Origin: Dermatemys mawii
Lineage: Eukaryota; Chordata; Testudines; Dermatemydidae
Reading direction: 5' to 3'
Length of the DNA stretch: 64,000 bases
NCBI GenBank assembly: GCA_007922305.1
Contig: ML677334.1
Coordinates: 23,667,074-23,731,073, forward strand
How positions within the stretch are numbered: the stretch's first letter is position 1; every line of letters begins with the position of its first letter. A model generated the notes under the pieces. The model searched no databases. It was not told the DNA's origin and worked only from the letters and a program-made list of their open reading frames with translations. The translations under genes and the position numbers were made by a program. This document shows, in pieces, positions 12,173 through 21,749 of this stretch.

Positions 12173-12715
12173 TTTATAAGGTTAGAAGCAAATAAGGACA
12201 TTCAGTTTAAAAAGGGAAAGGCACTAAAAGGCACATAAATACAGGACTGTGTGTCATTGTACCAACACCTTAGCAATAAAAAGTTTTGAGGGGTGGCACC
12301 AAATGAGAAGGATTTCAGGAGGAAACACCAGTGGGGAAAGCAGGAGGCATCAAATCAGACTGATTTTGTGGGGAGCAAATTCCAGGTAGCAAGACTCACC
12401 ATGGCAACAGCATGATTACCTGTTGACATTGGACATCCAGGTGGAAACCCTAAACAACAGGCAGTGTGTAAGTGCAGCTACTCTGCAATACAAGTTTCGT
12501 GGCTCAGGTCTCAAAAGTAGGGCAGGGCAATCCCCCCAAAGTCTTTTAAACCCCCACTACTGCTAGTTTTAAGCCAATCGCTGCAATCAGTCCATGTAAG
12601 GTATGGAGGGTGGACATGAGATGATCCTGCTAGCTCAAACCAGTGAGCAATTCTGCTGTAGCATTCTGAATAAGAACTGACCAGCCCTACTCAGCACTTT
12701 ATGGAAAGGGAATTA

Positions 12716-13118
12716 CAGTAGATTCCACTTAATAGAAATCCCAGTATTAACAACTTTTGCTTAATAAAAACATTTTGCTGGGAACCAATTCCACCCCACT
12801 GGCTTTAATATTCATGAGATTTGGACCTTTACAACATACATGGTGCTTACTAACACCTTTTTGGGGAAGAAATCCCCCAGTTGCAGTCAGGTTTGCAGGG
12901 CTGCAGCCAGAGAAGGAAGCACTGGGGCTGCATGGTGCCTCTCCCTGTCATCTCCAGGCTGTGTCCTGCCCTGGTGCCAGAGGGCAGGCTTGGCATGTTC
13001 CCATGCTTCCTTTCCCTGACTGCAGCCCCAAAAATGTGCCTTCTGCTTATTGGTAACTTCTGGATAATGGCATCTTATTGCTGGGAACTGAGATGTTGCT
13101 AATAAATGGAATCCACTG
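12716..13118. mobile_element. Tigger/pogo-like MITE
   Basis: 403-base element with terminal inverted repeats cagtagattccacttaat / cagtggattccatttatt (right end as its complement), flanked by the TA dinucleotide on both sides (12714-12715 and 13119-13120). The termini and TA target fit the pogo/Tigger branch of Tc1/mariner. Open frames inside do not resemble a transposase, so it is non-autonomous. Confidence 0.78.
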
Positions 13119-13550
13119 TACAATAAGCAAGACTCATGGGGTATGCACGGCTGCCCCCAAGGTCATTGTGAATTAATAGCAGTGTAACATGAATTACACC
13201 CTACGCTGTTGAAAACTTTACTTTCTTTCACACTGAACATATGGCCTTCCATGGGAAAAGGACAGTCCACTGTGACACCACAGCATCACCGAGAATGGTG
13301 TAAACAGAAATAGGGACTGACTTGAAGCATCTATAGGTAATAACAGTTATAAAACTATTGATTATATTTATGACTGTCAAGCAATTAAAAAAATAATTGT
13401 GATTAATTGCACTGTTAAACAGTAACAGAATACTAGTTATGTAAATAATTTTGGATGTTTCTATATTTCCTACAATGTCAAACTTTAGAGCCTACAAGTT
13501 CAATCAGTCCTACTTCTTATTGAGCCAATCACTCAGAGAACAGGTTTGTT

Positions 13551-14148
13551 TACATTCACAGAAGATAATGCTGCCTGCTTCTTGTTTACAATGCCACCTG
13601 AACATGAGAACAGACATTTGAATGGTTCTGTTGTAGCTGGTGCCGCAAGATATTTACATGCCAGGTGTGCTAAAGATTATGTCCTTTGATGCTTCAACCA
13701 CCATTCCAGAAGACATGCATCCAGGCTGATGATGGGTTCTGCTTGATAACAATCCAAAGCAGTGCGGACTGATGCATGTTTATTTTCATAATCTGAATCA
13801 GATGCCACCAGCAGAACGTTGATTTCCTTTTATGGTGGTTTGGGTTCTGTAGTTTCCATATCGGAGTGTTGCTCTTTTAAGATGTCTGAAAGCATGCTTC
13901 ACACATCATCCCTCTCAGATTTTGGAAGGCAACTTCAGATTATTAAACCTTGGGTCGAGTGCTGTAGCTATCTTTAGAAATTTCACATTGGTACCTTCTT
14001 TGCATTTTGTGAAATCTGCAGTGAAAGTGTTCTTAAAATGAGTATGTGCTGGGTCATCATCCGAGACTGCTATAACATGAAATATATGGCAGAATGAGGG
14101 TAAAACAGAGCAGGAGACATACAATTCTCCCCCAAGGAATTCAGTCAC
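13551..14148 (-). pseudogene. hAT transposase C-terminal fragment (left arm)
   Basis: The minus strand reads MTEFLGGELYVSCSVLPSFC, then a segment containing FLKIATALDPRFNN (the hAT A-LDPRF motif before the dimerisation region). Further down come WWLKH and LAHLACKYLA, the start of the hAT C-terminal dimerisation domain. Several stops and frameshifts interrupt it (for example just after 13915). The family is the ZBED1-like hAT group, by motif recognition. Confidence 0.72.
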
Positions 14149-14196
14149 TAATTTAATTAACGCATTATTTTTTTTAAACTAGCGTCGGCAACATAG

Positions 14197-14386
14197 AAGC
14201 ATGTCCTCTGGAACGCTGGCCAAAGCATGAAGAGTCATATGAATCTTTAGCGCAGCTGGCATGTAAATATCTTGCAAGGCCAGCCATAACAGTGTCATGC
14301 AAACACCTGTTCTCACTTTCAGATGACACTGTAATTAAGAAGAGGGCAGCATTACCGCCCATAAATGTAAACAAGAAACACTAAGA
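14197..14386 (+). pseudogene. hAT dimerisation-domain fragment (right arm)
   Basis: The plus strand reads ACPLERWPKHEESYESLAQL, then ACKYLARPAITVSCKHLFSL and SDDTVIKKRAALPPINVNKK, then a stop. This is the classic hAT C-terminal domain (W--H---YP-L-LA-KYL-IPAT-V-CERLFS-AG-----RR--L-P-NV). The usual Glu-Arg before Leu-Phe-Ser is Lys-His here. It is an inverted copy of the same domain in the left arm. Confidence 0.8.
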
Positions 14387-14847
14387 AGTAAATGAATTCC
14401 AATTGTCTTAGCGATTGGCTGAACAAGAAGTAGGACTGAGTGGACTCGTAGGCTCTAAAGTTTTACATTGTTTTGTTTTTGAGTACAGTTATGTAACAAA
14501 AAACCCTACATTTGTAAGTTGTGCACTCATGATAAAGAAATTGCACTACAGTACTTGTATGAGGTGAATTGAAAAATACTATTTCTTTTGTTCTTTTTCA
14601 CAGTGCAAATATCTGTAATCAAAAATAATATAAAGTGAGCACTGAACACTTTATTCTGTGATGTAACTGAAATCGATATACCTGTATTTGAAAATGTAGA
14701 AAAATATATAAAAATATTTAACACATTTCAGTTTGTATTCTATTGTTTAACAGTGCTATTAATCATGATAATTTTTTAAATTGTGATCAATTTTTTTGAG
14801 TTAATCGTGGGAGTTAACTGTGATTAATTAACAGCCCTAATAATGTT

Positions 14848-15597
14848 ATTTCCCCTCACTCCTGACAGCTGCTATCTTAGTGAGAGAAACTGGATTTGGC
14901 ACTGAAATTCTGATGCCCTTGGCGTCCTGTCTGTACTTCAGATATCATTTTCCTGATCATGGTGTCCTGACTCAGAAGCTTGACTGGACTATGGAATGTG
15001 CAGTTCTTTTATCTCATCCTCTGACTTCTCTGTGTTTATGTGGGGAGAAGGGGCTAAGGCTGGAGAAAGAGAGATAAAGCAGGTTTGTTTATGGGTGAGT
15101 CAAAGGCAGCTTTGTAAAGTGATGGAAATATTACTCAGTGGGAGTGCAGCTGCTTCCACTGATTGATGGAAGGGGCCTGCATTTCTCAGGGCATTGTTAC
15201 ACTGTGATATCCAGTGATGAGCTCTGTGTAGAACTCAGTCAGCGGCAGGTATAATTACAGTGTTGTTATTCTGCAGGGAGCAGAAGGAGATTGGACACAG
15301 CATTACCACGATGGTGGTAATCATTTGAGTTGCCTTTTCAGATTTGTATTAGCAACTACATAACCAGAGCATTCACGGGCAAGTTACCAAGTGTGTATAG
15401 CACCTTCAGCAAACAACAAAGTCATAATGCTAGTATTATATTCCAGAAGGAGAATACTGAGCTGTTATCAGCATAGTACAGTGTGGGAAAATTATGGGCC
15501 AGGCTTTTACAGTGCAATTGCTCACATATATATGTGTATGCTAAGTTTATGTGCACAATAGTCCCTTTTGTTCATGCAAATCAGGTATTTATGCTGG
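14848..15597. other. Intergenic stretch, nothing recognised
   Basis: No gene or named repeat seen. A hairpin-like patch at 15309-15322 (cgatggtggtaatc) is unremarkable. Confidence 0.4.
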
Positions 15598-15917
15598 GCT
15601 GGAAAAAGGAAGACTGGTCTTGTGATTACAGCAATAGGCTTGAATTTAGGGGGTCTAGGTTCAAGTCCTGTCTCTACCACAGACTGTGTGATCTTGGGCA
15701 AGTAATTTTTTCTCCCTCAGTGCCTCATCTGTAAAAAAAGAAGGTAGTGATGCTTCCTTTCTTCCACCTGGCATCTCGCTTCCCTATTTAGCTTATAAAG
15801 TCTTTAGAGTAGGAAGTGTAGTCTTTTACTATTATACACGCAGTGCCTAGCACAATGGGGCCATGATCCCAGTTTTGGTCTTTAGGGATTACTGGAATAC
15901 AAATAATTTAATAATGT
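15598..15917 (+). repeat. MIR/CORE-type SINE, near full length
   Basis: The tRNA-like head has a Pol III B-box (ggttcaagtcc, 15658-15668), followed by the CORE/MIR body (actgtgtgatcttgggcaag, ctcagtgcctcatctgtaaa) and a 3' tail gcctagcacaatggggccat ... ggaatacaaataatttaata. The order head-core-tail is intact. Confidence 0.82.
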
Positions 15918-16550
15918 TTCCCCCAGATTTGCTTTGAAATCATTAAGCTGGTAAGTTTGTCACAGCCTTTACAGAAGCTGAGGGTTCCATCATTTTCCAT
16001 TTTTTGGAGTCTCATTACTTTTTTTTTAATGGTTTAGAGCTCTGATGGTTCCCTCCATGGACACTCCTCTGCTGGCAGAAGTGGGGGACGACGACGCGGC
16101 TGCAAGTACTTCATACTGTGGGATTAAGATAAGATATTCTGCAAGTTCTTCTTTGCAGACAGGTGGAGATGAGCCCCTGCCATTTCAATTCCCCCTCTGA
16201 TAATGGGAAATGGTTCATACCACCACAGGGTGCTAACAACACATTATGGTTTGTGGCTTGGGAATGGATCAGTTTTTTAAACCTTCATTTTTCAAACTGT
16301 TGCATAATTTTTAGCTGCATAACTCTCAGTGGCAGATGCTGGGTGCTCAGCATCTCTGAAAACCAGGCCATTTATTTATGGGCCTAACTATGGATTTAGG
16401 AGCCTCACATTTGGCATCCAAGTTTTAAAATGTTGGCCCTAACTTCTTTGTGCCTCACTTACCTCAGCTATAACCTTGGGTGAAAACACAGCCTCCCTCA
16501 AGGATATAATATATATCCTTCTTGTAACTATTATTTCTTTGTTTTCTGAC
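15918..16550. other. Intergenic stretch, nothing recognised
   Basis: No gene or named repeat assigned. A palindromic patch (tatatatccttc / aaggatataata) lies near 16500-16522. Confidence 0.4.
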
Positions 16551-16551
16551 A

Positions 16552-16815
16552 GTGCCTAGAGGCCTCAAGTGAGATCAGTGCACCATTGTGGTCATTGCTG
16601 TACAAACACACACTAAGAGACAGTCCCTGCCACAAATCACTTATAGTCTAAGCCAGACCAAAAGCGGAAGAAAGGAAGTGTTATTACCCCCATATAAAAG
16701 ATGGGGAATGGAGGCACAGAGTGATTAAATTACTTGCCTATGGTTACACAGAAAGCGAGGAAGTAAAACGAGATTTCCCAAATCCTAGTCTAATGTCTTA
16801 GCCACAAGGCCATAA
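16552..16815 (-). repeat. MIR/CORE-type SINE, antisense
   Basis: In complement it shows the tail-to-head order: cagtgcctagaggcctcaag, agacagtccctgcc, tattacccccatataaaaga, gaggcacagagtgattaaat, cctagtctaatgtcttagcc. Same family as 15598-15917, opposite strand. Confidence 0.8.
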
Positions 16816-19449
16816 ATATCAAAGGTGAGTCTTGTTGGCTATACTGTTTTAAAAAATAAACTGCCCCTTAATCCCCACCTCTGGTGCCCCTATGTTACTC
16901 CTGAAGACCAAGCAGGCCATCCTTACTCTACTCTGACTACCAACAATAGCAATTCCTTCTCCTGTCCTTCCAAACAGAGGGGATCAATAAAAGACCCCTG
17001 AGATAGTGCCTGTGTAGCTGATACTCTGTAAAGTCAATGGCCTCCCCTGCCCCGGGGGTCCTGTGCAGCTCCACATGCTCCGCCTATGGAAGGGAGGGGA
17101 TGTTAGGAGGGTCTGTGACCCTGCAATAACCCAGCATCAACACAGCCTATGAGTGGAAGGCAGTGTTCTATCAGAGTTCTGTCATGGAGCAGGATGGGGT
17201 CAGTCCAGGGAATGGCATTTTGACAGGCAATAATTAATGCCTGGCAATTCTAGGCCTCTTGTCTACTTGGGAAAATAGACCATGCTCTGAAAACATTTTC
17301 AACGGTGGGTGTGGAATACAGAGGGATCCTGTCCCCCACCCCTGGCCTGGGACACAGCAGCTGTTTGAGAGGGCAGGGAATGAGGAGGACTCCTGTTCCC
17401 AGCTGAGAATGCAGAGAGCATGGAATGGAATCTCAGAGCTGGGGCCTGACCAGGACACCAGGGTGAGTCCCCAACCCCTGCAAACAGGGCAATGGGCCTG
17501 CAAACAGGGCAATCAACCACACGAGGCTGGAACTTTTTGCCCAAACGGTCATTTTTGTTTCCAGAAGTGTGTAAGTCTCAAACATTGGGGTTCAAAGCCA
17601 CAGTGTCAGTTTGCAACAGAGCCAGGAGTAGAATCCATTTCCCCTGACTGCCCGGCCCCTGCTCTAACCTCTGGAAACCTGCTTCTTTTGATTCTGTATT
17701 TCTTGTTCTGAAACCAAAAATGCATGAAGTGACCTGGGATCTCAGAGCCTGAGCGCTCTAGGGTCAGTTGGGATCATCCTGATCATATCTCTGGCATTCT
17801 CATCACAGGTGATGATGAGACAGAGTTGGCATGGAGAAAGAGAGAGAATTGTTGCTCTTGTTCACACATTGGGTCAGAGCACAATGAAATTCTTATCATC
17901 TCATTCATGGTCTCTAGTCAGAAGGGCTCCAACACTCCCAAGTGCACAGGTTTACACACAGCACCAGTAACTGCACTCAAACATGTGTTCTGACTAAGAA
18001 CGAGAAACAGCATCCACCTCAGGGAAGGGAATTACTGTCAGGAGATGGAGTTCAGTGGATTAGCAGAAAAAGATGAGTGGGATGCTCCTGGAGATGGCAC
18101 AAAAAGTGTCACCACAGGTAGTTGGCTGTACGGGGCAAGTGAGGAAGGCAACAAATCCATTGCTACTTGTTACCCCAAACTGGGCCAGCTAGTAAACGTA
18201 GGGAGGACATCAGAGTTTGGCAGAAAGCAGCTCGCTTATTATACTGATAGCTAAGCTCAAAAGTTGGAGGAGGGTCACACTCATATACTCACGTTCCCAG
18301 GACAGGCACAGCACTGGAGTTGTCAGGATCCTTCAAGGTAAGTGTCCCACAGCGCAGCAATGGATGGTGCAATGAAGGTAAGTCTTCCTGAGACATGATG
18401 GAATGCAAAGCAGCAAACCGCTGGCCAGGTGGTCAGGGTGAAGGGCCTTCACGGGAGGTACAATCTTGTGAGTGCATTCCTGAGCACATAGCCCTTTCCC
18501 CTTTTAAGGACCGGCTCCTAATGGCCTGAGACTAGAGATGACTTGGCCACATCTGGTTGGTCACACTCCACCTCGGACAGTGTCCACGTAGTGTCCATAC
18601 ATTGGGTGTGTGATCGCTGCCTAATTAGCATCCCAGACACCTTGTCCACCTGGGAGCTCTTCTAATCTTCCAGCTGTTCAAGCACCCCATTCATCCCACA
18701 TTCATTCCAGGAGGGCGGCGGAAGGGGAAAGCCACTTCACAGGTATTCAGAGAGGGAGAGGAGACAAAAGGGGGGAAAGTGTAACAGACTTTTTGAGCCT
18801 ACAGATTATGCATAGCATACAGATCACTGCTGCACCTACAACACTACTCAGTGAATGGCAAACACAAATATGAGAAAATAAGTAGTGATGGAGATATAAG
18901 GACAGCTGATGTATGGGTGGGGTGGGGAACACAAAGAGCACAGATAAGGTGGACAGCTGGAAACGTATTCCTAGGGTGGGTGTCAGGGTATATCCCAGGC
19001 CACTCTCACCAAATGTCACTTCTTCTGTCCTCATAGGCATCATCTGCCTGGATTCCTGAAACCTGTACTGAGAATTGTCTGTGTTGGAGATTCCTCCAGG
19101 ACACAATGGTTCTTTTGTTTGTAAAGAGCACTGGCCACCTGTCTCCACTGTGCTACAGGCACACATCATATTATTTACTAGGACACAGGTTGTCAACAGG
19201 TACGTAGCTTGTGACTCCCTTGTTGTTCTGAGTCTTCTCTGGACACTGAGCATGCTCATCTCCCTGCAGGTCTGTGATGCATAACTGAAAGCAGGGAGGC
19301 TTTCCTTTGGTCACTACTGAGTGGGTCCCCTCTCACGTACACATACTATAAGGGGATGATTGCATGAAGTAACCCCGTTCAGTCCAATATCTGCTTTCCT
19401 TTTTTTTCTTTCTTTCCTAGCCTTGCCCCATTTTCTGTGATAGTGCATC
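16816..19449. other. Intergenic stretch, mostly unassigned
   Basis: About 17550-17680 resembles a MIR-type SINE head in complement (agccaggagtagaatccatt). The block at 18040-18800 looks repeat-like (for example gtgtcccacagcgcagcaat) but I cannot name it. The longest open frames here, 150 codons on + (17259-17711) and 170 codons on - (18747-19259), have no recognisable domain. Confidence 0.4.
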
Positions 19450-20037
19450 ATCTAAATCAGTGGTTCCAAAACTGGAGTTCGTGAACCCTTGGAGGTTCGT
19501 GAAATGTATCAGGGGGTTCTCAGAAAAAATTCTATAATGGCGGACAGAGCCGTCCCTAGGGATCCCAGGCGTGTCAGGCGGCAGCCGGAGCTCCATGGCC
19601 AGTGGGGTGGGCAGCTGAAGCCCCATGGAGTGCGGGGTGGGCAGCCTGAGCACCATAAGCGGGCAGGGCGTTAGCTGGGACCCTGGACATGCAGGTGGCA
19701 GCTGAGACCCTGTCCCTGTCAGACAGGGGAATTCAGGCAGCATGAGGGGCAGAGTGGGAGGGGGAGTTGTGCTGTACCTGGGGGGCCATCCAGGCTAATT
19801 TTTCCCTGGCCCCATTCCCACCGATGGAGGAAGAAAAAGTGTTGTGCAACAAATCAGTCAGAACCAAGGTCATTGTAGCCAATGTGGCGGTAATGGCCCT
19901 CATATTCCCATCCTCATACTCAGTCATTCTCTGTAACATGCCATTTTGCTCCAATGAGATGTCAGTGAATCTTCTCATTTACTAATTTGTTAGTGTTCTC
20001 AGTGTGTTATTTTTATTTGAACTGTTATACACCCAAT

Positions 20038-21240
20038 ATGGACAAGCAGCTGAAAATGGAAAGTGTAAAGATACAAGAAAACAAATGTTCAACATCAGCT
20101 AGTGTTTTGTCAAGTCCAAAGTGTGGAAAAATCTAAGTCAAATGATCATGATGGTCCTGGAAAGTCACTTATAAAGAAAAGAAAATATGACAACAATTAT
20201 AGAAAATATGGCTTTACATCCGTGGCCCGGATGTCGCCCGAGGGCTGTGGTTTGCCGACCTCTGCCTTACATACACTAGTGATCAAGGGTGTCCAAAACC
20301 ACTGTGCGCAATTTGTGGTGATGTTCTAGCAAACCGCAAACTCAAATCTTCTCTACTTCAGTGCCACTTTAGAAACTAGTCAACACACATAACTCAAGAA
20401 GCCTGTTGATTTTTTCAAGCGAAAATTAGCCAAGTGGAAAAGTGACATTACCATTTTGTATCCAAAGCCAAGTACTGATAACGAAAAAGGCCTTGAAGCA
20501 TCGTACCAAGAGAGCTACCATGTAGCAAAAACATCAGAAGCCCATATCATGACAGAGACCTTGATTGGTCCATGTATTGAAGACATAGTTCATTGCATGC
20601 TCAGAGAAAAAGCTGCAAAAAGAATTGATGTAGTTCCTTTGTCCAATAATACGTTGTTGTGAAGAATTAATGACATCTCAAGTATTGTAGCGACCACAAT
20701 CATACATAGAATGAAAAATAGTCCATATTATATTATACAATTAGATGAATCACCTGATGTTGTTAATCTATCTATTTTGCTAGTGTTTGTATGTTATGAG
20801 AATGAAGGTATGGTTGAAGACTTCCTGTTTTGCCAACCATGGAAAGAACATACAACTGGTGAACATATCTTCAATCTGACTAATGCATATTTTCAAGAAA
20901 AGGAAATAGATTAGTCTCATTGCCTAGGTATTTACACTGATGGGGCCACATCAATGATGGGGAAGTATTCTGGATTTGTAGCTCGAACAAAAATGGTTGC
21001 ATCAAATGTCTCTTGGACTCATTGCAGTATCCATAGACAAGCCCTCTCTGCAAAACGCATGCCTCAGGGACTAAAGGAAGTGCTGAACAATGCAGTGAAA
21101 ATGGTGAATTTCATAAAATTATGGCAAACAAATTCCAGAATGTTTCACTTTGTGAATAAATTGGTAGTGTACACAATTGCCTGTTGACACATACTGAAGT
21201 TTAAACTTCAAGACACCTTATGAGAAATGGAAAGGGAGGT
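20038..21240 (+). pseudogene. hAT transposase (ZBED5/FAM200-like) pseudogene
   Basis: The order is that of a Charlie-like hAT transposase. A Lys-rich N terminus is followed by a BED-like finger (PKPLCAICGDVLANRKL, C-x2-C, about 20290-20345). Then come the first catalytic-Asp region (YYIIQLDESPDVVNLSILLV, 20728-20787), the second-Asp motif (YTDGATSMMGKYSGF, 20936-20980) and HCSIHRQAL (21020-21046). Breaks: a 45-bp insertion plus TSD at 20220-20272, a +1 frameshift near 20407, and in-frame stops at 20660, 20912 and 21185. The three longest open pieces lie in the same frame. This is a dead transposase, not a domesticated host gene. Confidence 0.85.
20220..20264. mobile_element. 45-bp hAT remnant inside the transposase
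   Basis: The insert ends gtttgccgacctctg, the complement of a hAT terminus (cagaggtcggcaaac). It is flanked by ctttacat (20212-20219) and ccttacat (20265-20272), 7 of 8 identical. Removing the insert and one TSD copy restores the transposase frame from GFT onward. The opposite terminus of the inserted element is absent. Confidence 0.7.
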
Positions 21241-21749
21241 GGATATTTTTTGCTGTTTTTAAAATTAAACAGGACGATAGTGTTGTTTTTAAAAATATTA
21301 TGCAGAATAAGTTTAAGCTTTGTTATAGTTGTGTGTTGTTTGCCTGGACTGCTCAAGACCCGAATGCTTGTGGGAGGAACATTTTATTTGAGCTGGCTTC
21401 TTAAACACCTTCATGCTGTTTCACGTCTCGTACTCCTTAATGAAACATGTAGGAGGCTTAATCGAAGTGAGATGAGCTACCAAAGTGAAATCTTGGAAGA
21501 GTGTTGCTGTTTTCATAATGTAATAAAATTAATAATGTAATGATAAATAATAATGTAATAATAAATAGTGTGTAATAAGTGTATCATAAAATATCAAATT
21601 ATTTCCAAGATCACTGCTTCTATAATTTATGCTCAGGTAAGGTGGACAATCAGTGGAAATATTTGTTTTTAGGATTCAGTTTGTGAGATTTGATATTTTC
21701 GTGAAAGGGGTTTGTGGTTTGTTAAAATTTGGCAATCACTAATCTAAAT

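Larger units (their letters stand above)
13369..14839. mobile_element. Inverted-duplication hAT derivative (two 3' ends)
   Basis: Both ends carry the same hAT terminus: left tatgactgtcaa, right ttaacagcccta (complement tagggctgttaa). Flanks attatatt (13361-13368) and ataatgtt (14840-14847) match at 6 of 8 positions. From the left end to about 14150 the minus strand reads as the C-terminal part of a hAT transposase plus its 3' UTR. From about 14195 to the right end the plus strand carries a second copy of the same C terminus and 3' UTR. The left arm lacks roughly 230 bases of 3' UTR that the right arm retains. Confidence 0.75.
19458..21741 (+). mobile_element. Charlie-like hAT transposon, 2.3 kb, with TSD
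   Basis: Begins cagtggttccaaaactgg and ends ggcaatcacta (complement tagtgattgcc), the Charlie-type hAT terminus. It is flanked by the perfect 8-bp duplication atctaaat (19450-19457 and 21742-21749). The interior holds a decayed transposase (20038-21240), preceded by a GC-rich leader. It lacks a recognisable C-terminal dimerisation domain, so the interior has probably been deleted near 21240. Confidence 0.85.

Noticed and set aside
15640..15680. Possible tRNA gene (B-box ggttcaagtcc)
   Set aside because: The box belongs to the tRNA-derived head of a MIR-type SINE followed by its core and tail; no tRNA cloverleaf is intact.
17259..17711. 150-codon plus-strand open frame
   Set aside because: No motif, and its right end overlaps a MIR-type SINE fragment.
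18747..19259. 170-codon minus-strand open frame
   Set aside because: No recognisable domain, no codon bias and no splice context; the region looks like degraded repeat or unique non-coding DNA.
20038..21240. Domesticated ZBED5/FAM200-like host gene
   Set aside because: Intact transposon ends with TSD, in-frame stops, a frameshift, an insertion in the reading frame and a missing C-terminal domain all point to a dead transposon copy.
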